This document shows, one piece after another, positions 22,219 to 30,457 of a DNA stretch of 33,241 bases. This DNA comes from Candidatus Binatia bacterium (GTDB lineage Bacteria; Desulfobacterota; Binatia; UBA9968): contig JAICEJ010000007.1 in assembly GCA_025924215.1 (NCBI GenBank), positions 1-33,241 on the forward strand, given 5' to 3'. Within the stretch, counting starts at the first letter, position 1; each line of letters opens with the position of its first letter. The notes beneath the pieces are model-generated. The model saw nothing but the letters and a program-made list of their open reading frames with translations. It was not told the origin of the DNA and did no database searches. Position numbers and translations under genes: made by a program.

Positions 22219-23762
22219 AATCACAAGAACCTCATTATAAGAGGTTGGAGCTCGCTCTTCTCCTTGCAGTGATCTCTTTAGGCGTATCATGTCGGCTCAT
22301 CCAAGTATCCCAGCCGTTCATAGACGCTTATTCCTGGCGACAAGCAGATGTTGCCTTGATCGCCGAAAACTTTTACTTGCACGGCTTTAATATCTTTTAT
22401 CCGCAGATCAACTGGGCGGGAAACTGGCCTGGCTACGTCGGCACAGAATTTCCGCTCGTGCCCTTCTTCGCGTCCTTACTCTACCTGGTATACGGGGTCC
22501 AGGATTGGATCGGCAGATCTGTTTCCGTGTTTTTTTTCGTTTTATCGGTTCCGTTCTTTCATTTGCTTGTGAGGAAGGTTTTCAATCAACGGAGCGCATG
22601 GTTCGCCGCGGGAATCTACACGCTCGCTCCGCTCAGCGTTTTTGCCGGCCGCTCGTTCATGCCCGACATGGCATACCTGGCTTTTTCTATCGCCGCGCTT
22701 TATCTGTTTACACACTGGCTCGAGGAAGAGAAATCGTTTTTTCGGTTCTTCGTCGCATGCGCAGCGACGACACTGGCGATTCTTGTCAAGCTTCCGGCAA
22801 TCATCATTGGCCTGCCGATGCTTTATGTGGCTTGGGCAAAGTACGGAGCAATGCTGTTGCGCCGACAAAGACTGTGGGCGTTTGCCGTTTGCTCACTCCT
22901 CTTCCCCTTGATCTGGTATTCTCATGCTTATTGGGTCAGCCTCTCACACTTTCCGCATCACATGTTCGGCAGCGGGGCGTTGGAGACTGTGAGCCTTGAC
23001 TGGTACGTTAATATCGTTCAGCAAGCACTTACATCCGTGGCGACACCGGTCACATCGGCTGCAATGCTCCTAGGCATTTGCCTACCGGCGCAAGCGAAGT
23101 TCGGTCGTCTGTTCCATTGGTGGCTCGTGGCTATTCTGCTGTTCATTATTGTCGCGGGCCAAGGACACAGACATCCTTGGTATCTTTTACCGTTTGTGCC
23201 TGTCGCAGCCGCCTTGGCTGGATACGCCTGCGACTTTGCGCTGTCCAGAATTGCGCGACCGGCGCGGTGGAAAACCCTCTTCCTAGGATTGATCTTTTTC
23301 TCTTCAATGTCGTATTTTTCTTTCGTTTACTTAAAGCCGCTTTATGAACCCGTAGCTGTGGCACCGTGGCGCGCGGGAAACGAGCTCAATCGAATGGCTC
23401 CGCTGGAAATTCTCATTGCCGCTGGCGATGGCGGCGATCCAACTTGCATTTACTATAGCAAGCGAAAGGGCTGGCATTTCCTTGAAAACTTCGGCGCGGC
23501 GCCCATCGATAGCGAGCAAGCCATAGCCGAGCTCGAACGATTGAAGCAGAGAGGCGCAGCCTACCTGGTACTGACGCGACACCAACCCTGGTGGTGGTCG
23601 GAACGTTACGACAACTTCTGGAGTTACCTTGATTCGCATTACGCGCGCGCGCGGGATGCGGAGGACTACGTTATCTTCGACCTGGGGAACACCGAACCAG
23701 CCAACTGGCCAGTCGTCTCTGTACCTCCTTCAAAACTGACGGCCCCATTTCAACCCGGTTGA
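22215..23762 (+). CDS. GT39/ArnT-like membrane glycosyltransferase (GT-C), 1
   Basis: An integral membrane protein of about 515 residues with roughly ten hydrophobic helices. The first periplasmic loop contains FIDAYSWRQADVALIAENFY, in which Asp and Arg-Gln-Ala-Asp match the conserved acidic/lipid-phosphate site of PMT/ArnT-type (GT39/GT83) enzymes. The C-terminal 130 residues are soluble. GT-C enzymes of this kind transfer a sugar from a polyprenyl-phosphate carrier in the periplasm. The start is GTG 22215, reached by coupling from the minicistron at 22195. An alternative GTG at 22146 would add 23 polar residues and has no ribosome site. It is 39 bases from a second GT39 gene. Confidence 0.82.
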   Translation: MKSQEPHYKRLELALLLAVISLGVSCRLIQVSQPFIDAYSWRQADVALIAENFYLHGFNIFYPQINWAGNWPGYVGTEFPLVPFFASLLYLVYGVQDWIGRSVSVFFFVLSVPFFHLLVRKVFNQRSAWFAAGIYTLAPLSVFAGRSFMPDMAYLAFSIAALYLFTHWLEEEKSFFRFFVACAATTLAILVKLPAIIIGLPMLYVAWAKYGAMLLRRQRLWAFAVCSLLFPLIWYSHAYWVSLSHFPHHMFGSGALETVSLDWYVNIVQQALTSVATPVTSAAMLLGICLPAQAKFGRLFHWWLVAILLFIIVAGQGHRHPWYLLPFVPVAAALAGYACDFALSRIARPARWKTLFLGLIFFSSMSYFSFVYLKPLYEPVAVAPWRAGNELNRMAPLEILIAAGDGGDPTCIYYSKRKGWHFLENFGAAPIDSEQAIAELERLKQRGAAYLVLTRHQPWWWSERYDNFWSYLDSHYARARDAEDYVIFDLGNTEPANWPVVSVPPSKLTAPFQPG

Positions 23763-23801
23763 AGCAGATGATGAGCCAAGGGTTCATTTGAGACCGCACC
23801 T

Positions 23802-25235
23802 ATGAAATCCGAGGCCAGCGACTCTCAGGTTGACTCAAGTGCCTTCGACCGTAGCGACTTTGCCCTAGCGATCGCCCTTGCCGGCATTGCCGGCATCGTC
23901 ATACTCCCCGGACTCGGGGCACAAAGCCTTGCCAATTGGGATGAAGCGATCTACGGCGTCGTGACTCGCGAACTACTCGCTGATCTAAGTCTAACCTTAC
24001 ACTATGGCGGCCGTCCCTGGTTTGAGAAACCACCGTTTGCATTCTGGCTCATGGCCGCCAGCTCTTCGCTCTTTGGCCTAACAGAGTTCGCCCTGCGCCT
24101 GCCAAGCGCGTTCTTCGGAATAACTGCCGTCGTGCTTCAGTACTTGGCAGGTCGCAACCTAGGCGGACGACCCGCCGGTCTGCTGGCGGCACTCTTACTG
24201 CTTGGTACCCCTCAGTTCGTCGCTTATAGCCGGCTGGCGATGACCGACGTTCCTCTTGCAGGTTTGGGAATGCTTTCGGTTGTTCTGCTATTGTACGCCA
24301 AGGGACGTTCCTCTCTGATCATGGCAGCCGGCGCAGCCTTCGGCCTTGCCATTCTCACAAAATCCGCCGCCACCTTTCTGTTCCTCCCTGGATTACTAGC
24401 GATTGCCATTGCCCAGGATGGTCTCCGTTTTCTACGTTCGAGGGAGACTTGGCTAGCGGCCATCGTGACCATTGCGATTGCGCTACCCTGGCACGCATGG
24501 CTGGGGTTGACCTACGGTGATTCGTTCGTTGACCAATATTTGGGCTTCCATATCTTGGCTCGTTTTGCTTCGCCACTCGAGGGTCACGAAGGGAGTTCGC
24601 TTTATTATCTGGATACCTATTTTCAAAAGGGCGGGTTCCTTGCTCCTTTCCATGCGGCTGGACTAGGGCTTGCGGTAAGTCTCGCAATCCTCAGGCGCGA
24701 TCGCTTGCTCGCCGCGGTCAGCATACTGGCGTTGGCTGCCTTCGCGATCGTGAACGTGCAAGGGACTAAAATCGGCGGATACCTTACGCCGGTTTATCCA
24801 GCTGCAGCGCTTGCAGCGGCGCTCGGTCTCACTAGATTCATCCAGAACACCCGGGCGGTCGTTGCCCTGATCGCAGTCACTACTCTCCTCGCACTGCCCG
24901 GCATTATGTTTGGCCGCGGTCGGTTTGTAGAAACCGCGGACCTTGTCCATTTCAGTCCCGAGGTTCGTTCCTTAACAACCGCGCCAGTCTTCGCGGAAGG
25001 CCGTATTTCACAGCTTTATTCGTTTGGACTATCGGAACCGGCGTTGCGCTTTTATCTCGCTGATCAGGTCCAATCTATTGGAGAGAACGAACTGGAGCGG
25101 CTATTTGCGCAAGGCAAACCTTTTCTCTGTTTGACGTTCAATTCTGAGGCAGCCAATTTTGCAAGTAAGCACCCGTATTTGCAGCTCGAGATTATCGCCT
25201 CCACAAAATCACTCGCACTGATTGGCCATCGTTAA
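23802..25235 (+). CDS. GT39/ArnT-like membrane glycosyltransferase (GT-C), 2
   Basis: A 477-residue polytopic protein of the PMT_2 family. The conserved first-loop motif is ANWDEAIYGVVTRELLA, with the Asp-Glu pair that binds the polyprenyl-phosphate sugar donor and metal, followed by YGGRPWFEKPPFAFWLMA, where KPP is family-typical. Further helices include LLLGTPQFVAYSRLAMTDVPL, which carries the second acidic site. It ends in a short soluble tail. It should transfer a sugar from a lipid-phosphate donor on the periplasmic face. It is the last gene of the co-directional locus, and its sequence differs clearly from the preceding GT39, so the pair is not a recent duplication. Confidence 0.87.
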   Translation: MKSEASDSQVDSSAFDRSDFALAIALAGIAGIVILPGLGAQSLANWDEAIYGVVTRELLADLSLTLHYGGRPWFEKPPFAFWLMAASSSLFGLTEFALRLPSAFFGITAVVLQYLAGRNLGGRPAGLLAALLLLGTPQFVAYSRLAMTDVPLAGLGMLSVVLLLYAKGRSSLIMAAGAAFGLAILTKSAATFLFLPGLLAIAIAQDGLRFLRSRETWLAAIVTIAIALPWHAWLGLTYGDSFVDQYLGFHILARFASPLEGHEGSSLYYLDTYFQKGGFLAPFHAAGLGLAVSLAILRRDRLLAAVSILALAAFAIVNVQGTKIGGYLTPVYPAAALAAALGLTRFIQNTRAVVALIAVTTLLALPGIMFGRGRFVETADLVHFSPEVRSLTTAPVFAEGRISQLYSFGLSEPALRFYLADQVQSIGENELERLFAQGKPFLCLTFNSEAANFASKHPYLQLEIIASTKSLALIGHR

Positions 25236-25628
25236 CGAGCGTCACGCGGTTGCCTCACAGTGTGTACATCGACAGTTCTCTTCTGGATATGACAATAGTA
25301 AGTAGTAGCCTAACGCTGGGTATGATATAGCCGATTGTGCTCGCCGAGGATCACTGGTGAGGTATATGATCGTGCACGGACTCGATGAAACGGAATCGTA
25401 AAAATCGGCTCGAACTCGATCGATCGCTGATTAGCGCTGATGACGCCGGCTCAACGCCATAGTAGATCGGAAACCAGACCGCCGAGTCGAGTATTTGCTC
25501 GGCACGCATGGCTCCCGAAGCTCCCATCAGACGCAAGTGTGTGGCTTGAAGGGGGGACCGCGTTACCGTCTCAGTAGGCGTCGATCTCTCGTTGCTTTCG
25601 TTGTTTGAAAGAGCACAGAAGATATTTT
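25236..25628. other. Intergenic region between GT39 and opgC
   Basis: About 390 bases with no convincing gene. A 61-codon minus-strand frame (25351-25536) has no recognisable motif. A short plus-strand frame at 25262-25330 begins VYIDSSLL, which resembles the first strand of PIN-domain toxins but ends after 22 codons. The downstream gene opens with an antitoxin-like segment, so a decayed toxin-antitoxin module is possible but weakly supported. No terminator was seen after the GT39 gene. Confidence 0.35.
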
Positions 25629-26951
25629 ATGAAAACTGTCACCGCCCGTGATTTACAGAAGAATTTTAGAGAGTGGGTAGACGGCCTTCGACAGGACCAG
25701 ACTCTCGTCTCACATCAAGGCAAACCGGCAGCCGTGTCAGGGGCCAACGAAGAGAGTGACCGTAGAGAGCTTATGAGCATTGTGAATAGTCGGGCCATGG
25801 TACGCGACCTGCGGCTGGATTTTTTTCGCGGCCTCGCCCTTTTTTGCATATTCATCGATCATATCCCGAATAATATCCTGGCGAAGTTTACGCTCCAATC
25901 GCTAATGTTCGCCGATGCGGCCGAAGTGTTCATCTTGATTTCCGGCTACACCGCAGGCATGGTGTACGGTCGCGCCATGGAACGCCAGGGTTTTTTAATC
26001 GCCGCGGTCCGCATCTACCACCGAGTATGGCAGCTCTACGTCGCTCACATTTTTCTGTTCATGATATTCATGGCGACAATGGCGTACACCGCCGGCGCCC
26101 TCAACACCTCGCTTTACGCCGAGGAATTTGGCGCCGCCAATTTCCTCAACGAACCGGGCTTAGCCGTGGTGAAGGCGCTAACGCTACAGTTCCAGCCGGC
26201 GTTCATGGACATCCTGCCACTCTACATCGTGCTGTTGGCGATCCTCCCGCTCGTGGTGGCCGGGTATCGATCTTGGCCCGGCGTAGTGCTTTTCGCCTCC
26301 ATGGCGATTTGGCTCGCGGTCCAGATCGATAAACGGATCGCGCTACCGGCCTATCCCGGGCCGGACCAATATTGGTTTTTTAACCCGTTCGCATGGCAGG
26401 CGCTGTTTTTCTTGGGGGCGTGGTTCGGCTGGCGCGCCAGCCACGGTGGACTTTCCTGGCTCAACCGTCGCTGGTTGTTCTACCTCGCGGCGGGCCTCTC
26501 GCTGGCCGGATTTCTAACCCGGTTTAGCTGGACGCTACACGAATTTTACGATCCGATTCCGGTTTCCGCCAGCGGCGAGCTTTTGTGGCCGTTCTTGAGC
26601 AAGGGAGATCTGGGACCCCTCCGTTTCGCCAATGTACTCGCCCTCGCGCTTCTCGTCTCACGCATGATCCATCCGCAGGCGTGGTTTTTGGCTAGTCGCG
26701 CCGCGCGGCCCTTGGTTATCAGCGGGCGCAACTCCCTGCACATCTTCTGCCTTGGCATCCTGCTCTCAGTGCTTGGGCAACTCGTGCTCAACGAATTCTT
26801 CGGCGGTATTCTCATGCAGTTTGCGGTATCCGCGGCCGGCATCGCGATCATGATCGGCGTTGGTATGTTCATGGAGTGGTTCGATGCCGCACAGCGCACA
26901 TCAGGCGGTCCCGTTGGTGCACCGATGGCGGGAAGAGGAGCGACACGATGA
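25629..26951 (+). CDS. opgC: OpgC-type periplasmic glucan succinyltransferase with Phd/YefM antitoxin-like N-terminus
   Basis: The 440-residue protein has two unlike parts. Residues 1-36 (MKTVTARDLQKNF ... QGKPAAV) match the DNA-binding N-terminus of Phd/YefM-type antitoxins. From residue 57 (MVRDLRLDFFRGLALFCIFI) it is an OpgC membrane acyltransferase: DHIPNN, DAAEVFILISGYTAGMVYG, QPAFMDILPLYIVLLAILP, FNPFAWQALFFLGAWFG, SGRNSLHIFCLGI, about ten helices. OpgC adds succinyl groups to osmoregulated periplasmic glucans. ATG 25629 gives the full fusion; internal starts at 25773 and 25797 would give a normal-length OpgC, the latter at the usual family start. None has a strong ribosome-binding site. 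The stop overlaps the next gene as ATGA. Confidence 0.8.
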   Translation: MKTVTARDLQKNFREWVDGLRQDQTLVSHQGKPAAVSGANEESDRRELMSIVNSRAMVRDLRLDFFRGLALFCIFIDHIPNNILAKFTLQSLMFADAAEVFILISGYTAGMVYGRAMERQGFLIAAVRIYHRVWQLYVAHIFLFMIFMATMAYTAGALNTSLYAEEFGAANFLNEPGLAVVKALTLQFQPAFMDILPLYIVLLAILPLVVAGYRSWPGVVLFASMAIWLAVQIDKRIALPAYPGPDQYWFFNPFAWQALFFLGAWFGWRASHGGLSWLNRRWLFYLAAGLSLAGFLTRFSWTLHEFYDPIPVSASGELLWPFLSKGDLGPLRFANVLALALLVSRMIHPQAWFLASRAARPLVISGRNSLHIFCLGILLSVLGQLVLNEFFGGILMQFAVSAAGIAIMIGVGMFMEWFDAAQRTSGGPVGAPMAGRGATR

Positions 26952-27742
26952 CAGCTGGTGCCTTTGTCCGACAAGTTTTTATCTTGATTACCGCGGCTGG
27001 CGTCGGGTTTGTACCTGCACCGGTCGGTTCCTCCGACCAGGCGCACGAGTGCCCTATGCCCGAGCGTTTCTACGAATTTGAGCCGCCGCTGACAAAGACG
27101 GCCAAAGCGCTCGCCACCGGTCGGGAAGTGGTTATTGTCGCGCTTGGCGGGTCCTCAACTCTCGGACTTGCCGCCGGGGCGACCGCTCTCGCCTGGCCCA
27201 CGCGCCTTGGTTCGGTGCTTACCGATCGGTTTCCATCTGCGCGCATCAAGGTTGTCAACCGCGCCGCCGCGCGACAAACGGCAAAGCAGGTGCTAGAGCG
27301 CCTGGACCGCGATATTCTACCCGTGAAACCCAACCTTGTGATCTGGGAGACCGGCACGATGGAGGCAGTTCGTGGCTCCGACGTCGACGCATTCCGCGAG
27401 ACGGTGCGGACCGGAATCGACGAACTGCGCGCCGCCGGAGCCGAGATAGTGCTGATGAATATGCAATTCTCACGTGAGACCGAGGCGATGATTCACTTCG
27501 AACCCTACCTCATTGCGCTTCGCCAAGTGGCGGACGCCACTGAGACCCCGCTGTTCCGCCGCCGTGGCATTATGCGCTATTGGGCCGAGAGCGGTTTGCT
27601 CGATCTGAGGGTCAAAGAGGATACGAAGCGCCGTCAGCTCGCCGTGAAGCTTTACGACTGTATCGGACGCGCAATGGCTGACTTCGTGACGCGCGGCATA
27701 CCTGACAGTAACTCCGCGGCTAATCCCGGGAGCGGCCGATAA
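26948..27742 (+). CDS. Secreted SGNH/GDSL-like hydrolase family protein, coupled to opgC
   Basis: The ATG at 26948 overlaps the opgC stop (ATGA) and has AGGAG about 8 bases upstream. The 264-residue product has a signal peptide (VFILITAAGVGFVPAPVGSS) and SGNH-like blocks: VIVALGGSSTLG (block I, candidate Ser69/70), VVNRAAARQTAKQ (block II, Asn104), and LVIWETGTMEAV (block III, which normally reads GxND-like but here has WETGT). The C-terminal region lacks an obvious D-x-x-H catalytic pair; the matching place reads LLDLRVKEDTKRRQLAVKL. It is therefore either a divergent esterase or an inactive relative. Pairing with OpgC suggests that it processes acyl groups on periplasmic glucan, which is inference. 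Confidence 0.7.
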   Translation: MTAGAFVRQVFILITAAGVGFVPAPVGSSDQAHECPMPERFYEFEPPLTKTAKALATGREVVIVALGGSSTLGLAAGATALAWPTRLGSVLTDRFPSARIKVVNRAAARQTAKQVLERLDRDILPVKPNLVIWETGTMEAVRGSDVDAFRETVRTGIDELRAAGAEIVLMNMQFSRETEAMIHFEPYLIALRQVADATETPLFRRRGIMRYWAESGLLDLRVKEDTKRRQLAVKLYDCIGRAMADFVTRGIPDSNSAANPGSGR

Positions 27743-27792
27743 ACGCGTCTCGGCGGGCACTTCCCTCATCTGCGATGTTCATGCTGCTGAGC

Positions 27793-28809
27793 CTATTTGC
27801 TCTTATACGCCGTATTGAAGAATCCTTCGTCGTCGAGTTTTTTTAGCCAGCTGGAATCGACGATCCGCTCAGCTTTGACCGAGGCCACTTTCGGATTTTG
27901 CTCCGCAACGTATTTGATCACAGTTTGGGTTCCTTCGACCGTCGGATAAGGTTTGCGATCGAGTTCCTCAAGGGCCTCTGTGTAGAAATCTTCAGCCGCG
28001 TCCGGATTGGGCAATCTAAGATTTTTCGCCAGAACTTCCTTAACCGATTGCTTGTTTTCTTTGTTAAACACATAAGCGTAGCCTTCGATTACGGCGCGAA
28101 TGAAGCTGTCATAGAGTTTCGGATTTGCCGTCATCTGATCTCTGCGTGAGGCCAGCACCGTGTTCTGGTACGGAATCTTCGCCTGATTGAGATTCAACAG
28201 TTGGGTATAGCCCTTGCTGATCATCGTTTTAGTAGCAAGCCGCTGCAGCATCGCGGCATCGAGCCCCCTTTGCTCCAGCGCCGCCATCCGTTCTGGGTCC
28301 AGGCCGGTTTGCATCAGTATGATCCTGTCCCGCTTTGGATCCAGGTCCAGGTGGTCCAAAGCGATCAAAGCTGAAATATGGGAGGAGCCGCCGAATCGTG
28401 CCGTGCCGAGGCGCTTCCCCTTGAGATCTGCCGCAGTCTTGATCGCAGGCTGGGTGATCAAAGTAAAAGGTGACGTGTTGCTGATGCCCAGAAACATGGC
28501 GATGTCGGCGCCCCCGGCAATTAGACTCACCAGAGCGGCGGGCGCATTTGCCGCCACCTGGATTTCACCGGCCGCCAACATCTGGCTAACGAGCGAGCCG
28601 CCCATGACAAATAACATTTGGACATCGAGCCCGTACTTTTCGAATATTTTCTTGTCCCTTGCGACCCAAAGCGGAGTGTTATGCGGAGTCGCAGTAGAAA
28701 CAGCCAATTTTAACTGCGACAGCTTCGAAGATTGCGCCGGCGCAGATGCACTGAAGATGAGAACGATACAAAGCGCCAACAATCCAGCCAATAGAGATTT
28801 TATCCTCAT
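27793..28809 (-). CDS. ABC transporter substrate-binding protein (NMT1/SsuA-like), orphan
   Basis: The start is ATG 28809, preceded by GGAGG at 7 bases; two earlier in-frame ATGs at 28839 and 28815 are badly spaced. The 338-residue product has a cleavable signal peptide (LLAGLLALCIVLIFSASAPAQ) and the NMT1/THI5-type binding fold: KLAVSTATPHNTPLWVARD, IFEKYGLDVQMLFVMGGS, QMLAAGEIQVAANAP, LKGKRLGTARFGGSSH and a later YAYVFNKENKQSVKEVL. These proteins deliver sulfonates, taurine, nitrate, pyrimidine precursors or aromatic acids to ABC permeases. No permease or ATPase gene is in the window, so the partner is elsewhere. The ligand is unknown. Confidence 0.87.
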   Translation of the reverse strand: MRIKSLLAGLLALCIVLIFSASAPAQSSKLSQLKLAVSTATPHNTPLWVARDKKIFEKYGLDVQMLFVMGGSLVSQMLAAGEIQVAANAPAALVSLIAGGADIAMFLGISNTSPFTLITQPAIKTAADLKGKRLGTARFGGSSHISALIALDHLDLDPKRDRIILMQTGLDPERMAALEQRGLDAAMLQRLATKTMISKGYTQLLNLNQAKIPYQNTVLASRRDQMTANPKLYDSFIRAVIEGYAYVFNKENKQSVKEVLAKNLRLPNPDAAEDFYTEALEELDRKPYPTVEGTQTVIKYVAEQNPKVASVKAERIVDSSWLKKLDDEGFFNTAYKSK

Positions 28810-28936
28810 TACCATTCCTCCAAGTTTAGATCTCGCCATGATCAGATCAAATCATATATTCCCGCTCCCGAACAGTAGTGACCATTTTCCTGGCGCGGGC
28901 CGATCAGGCAACTTGTCTCCGTCTCACATCGAAATT

Positions 28937-28960
28937 CCGGTTGCAATTCCCTACAACCGG
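28937..28960. promoter_or_regulatory. Inverted repeat CCGGTTG-N10-CAACCGG in divergent intergenic region
   Basis: Perfect 7-base arms at 28937-28943 and 28954-28960 lie between the divergent substrate-binding-protein and DUF1059 genes. The right arm abuts TAATAT (28961-28966), a good -10-like hexamer, and TTGCAA overlaps the left arm, so it may be an operator on the DUF1059 promoter. No T-tract follows, which argues against a terminator. Confidence 0.45.
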
Positions 28961-29012
28961 TAATATGGCAGAAGCAGACAAAGCAATCCTGTGGCGAAAG
29001 GAGATTGTTCCA

Positions 29013-29207
29013 ATGGCCGATCGATACAAAGTCGATTGCAGAAAATTTCCCAGCGATCAGGGCTGCACCGTGACCATCTCGGGATCGATCGATGAAGTCG
29101 TCGAGCTCGGATGGCTCCACGCCAAAACACACCATGCGCACAAGGACGAAGAAGAAACCGGCATCAAAGAATGGATTCGAGGTAACGCTGAAGCAGCAAA
29201 CGACTAG
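29013..29207 (+). CDS. DUF1059 domain small protein
   Basis: The ATG at 29013 has AAAGGAG 9 bases upstream (28997-29003), so an earlier in-frame start at 28878 is not used. The 64-residue protein reads YKVDCRKFPSDQGCTVTISG then DEVVELGWLHAKTHHAHKDE, and matches the DUF1059 pattern of Cys-containing N-terminus and a helix with HA-x3-H spacing. The two Cys and three His could bind metal. Function is unknown for the family. It is divergent from the substrate-binding-protein gene. Confidence 0.82.
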   Translation: MADRYKVDCRKFPSDQGCTVTISGSIDEVVELGWLHAKTHHAHKDEEETGIKEWIRGNAEAAND

Positions 29208-29248
29208 TTTTGAGTTTCTGTCTCGGAATGGTTGCTTGCAGGCACATT

Positions 29249-29266
29249 GGCGGCCTAAGAGCCGCC
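29249..29266. other. GC-rich hairpin downstream of DUF1059 gene
   Basis: GGCGGC (29249-29254) pairs with GCCGCC (29261-29266) over a 6-base loop, 41 bases after the DUF1059 stop. No T-tract follows, so it is only a weak candidate for attenuation or mRNA-end stability. Confidence 0.3.
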
Positions 29267-29408
29267 GGAACCATACTCAATTGATAATTTCGCGGTGCTT
29301 TGAACCTAACCGGCGTATCATCCGGGAAGTGTGAAGCAGTGGAGGCCTGGTACCTTAACGATTCACGTTTGAATTTTTGCCCGTTGAACATCACAGGAGG
29401 GTGATAGC

Positions 29409-30272
29409 ATGAGCATTGCCTACAATCCCGCGGATAATTTTGCAGTAAAGATTTCGGAAGTGGAATTTCGTCGCGCTCCGGCGCGAACCTTAATGGCAAG
29501 AATCTATCAGCCGCAAGGCGATGGGCCGTTTCCGGCATTGTTAGATGTGCATGGCGGCGCGTGGAACAACCAGGACCGCACAGCCAATGCTCCAATGGAC
29601 GAGAAACTCGCGGCCAGCGGCCTTCTCGTCGTCGCCATCGACCTGACTGTTGCGCCGGAAGCGCCATATCCGGCTTCCGTGCAAGACGCCAACTATGGGG
29701 TGCGCTGGCTGAAAGCGAACGCAGCCAAGTGGAACGGCGATCCGAAGACGGTCGGCGCGCTCGGCAGCTCCAGCGGTGGCCATGTAATGGAACTTTGCGC
29801 CATGCGCCCGCATGATCCGCGCTACAGCGCGCATTTATTGGCGGAAGCCGCAGATATCGACGCCACGTTGGCCTACTTAGCGACGCGATCGCCGGTAAGT
29901 GATCCTTTTACTCGATTTAAGCACGCCGAGAAAATGGGTCGCGAGGAGATGGTGCAATACACTAAAAATTATTTCAATCCATGGGAAACCATCCACGAAG
30001 GCAATCCACAGGAAATTCTTGATCGCGGCGAGGCGGTAACCTTGCGGCCGCTGCTGATTATGCAGGGTGAATTGGACGACAATGTGCTGCCATCGGCTCA
30101 GGAAAAGTTCGCCGCATCCTACCGCGCCGCCGGGGGTGACTGTGAACTGGAAATTTTCGCAGGCTGCGAACACAGGTGGGTCGCCGAACCTGGACCGCAG
30201 ACCGATCGAGCGGCGGAGATGGTCAAGGATTTCATCGCCCGGCAGTTAAGCACGTTTCGTCGAGCTGCTTAG
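29409..30272 (+). CDS. Alpha/beta hydrolase (esterase/lipase, HGG family)
   Basis: The ATG at 29409 has a GGAGGG ribosome site. The 287-residue protein is a hormone-sensitive-lipase-like alpha/beta hydrolase: LLDVHGGAW (48-52 oxyanion loop), VVAIDLTVAPEAPYP, GALGSSSGGHVM with nucleophile Ser121, LIMQGELDDNVLPS with the acid at Asp223 or Asp224, and GCEHRW with His255. All members of the triad are present. It has no signal peptide, so it is probably cytosolic and acts on small esters. It is followed by a clear terminator and is likely monocistronic. Confidence 0.88.
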   Translation: MSIAYNPADNFAVKISEVEFRRAPARTLMARIYQPQGDGPFPALLDVHGGAWNNQDRTANAPMDEKLAASGLLVVAIDLTVAPEAPYPASVQDANYGVRWLKANAAKWNGDPKTVGALGSSSGGHVMELCAMRPHDPRYSAHLLAEAADIDATLAYLATRSPVSDPFTRFKHAEKMGREEMVQYTKNYFNPWETIHEGNPQEILDRGEAVTLRPLLIMQGELDDNVLPSAQEKFAASYRAAGGDCELEIFAGCEHRWVAEPGPQTDRAAEMVKDFIARQLSTFRRAA

Positions 30273-30305
30273 GCAAGCTGCAGCCGTCGGTGTTTGTTGC
30301 GAGGT

Positions 30306-30343
30306 ATAAGGAGGCCCGACCCAGTCGCGCCTCCTTATTTTTT
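30306..30343 (+). terminator. Rho-independent terminator of the alpha/beta hydrolase gene
   Basis: ATAAGGAGGC (30306-30315) pairs perfectly with GCCTCCTTAT (30329-30338) over a 13-base loop, and the stem runs into TTTTTT (30338-30343). It lies 33 bases past the hydrolase stop, and faces the convergent flavoprotein gene, so it is best read as the plus-strand terminator. Confidence 0.85.
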
Positions 30344-30457
30344 GAATCGAAGTCTCAGACTCTTAGAACAACGCGCGGAACAGTCCGCCTTGACTTCACA
30401 CAGCAGCTAAACTGCTAGGAAACAGCGCACCCGTGTGTTCCCGGCAGAGAGCTGCCT

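Noticed and set aside
23640-23655. GC alternating run (CGCGCGCGCG) in the GT39 gene
   Set aside because: Falls in codons for an Ala-Arg-rich stretch; simple composition rather than a repeat element.
25262-25330. VYIDSSLL segment resembling the first strand of a PIN-domain toxin
   Set aside because: Only eight residues match, the frame ends after 22 codons, and the toxin would precede the antitoxin, the reverse of the usual order.
25351-25536. 61-codon minus-strand frame before opgC
   Set aside because: No motif and no start signal; not related to a toxin of the antitoxin-like segment.
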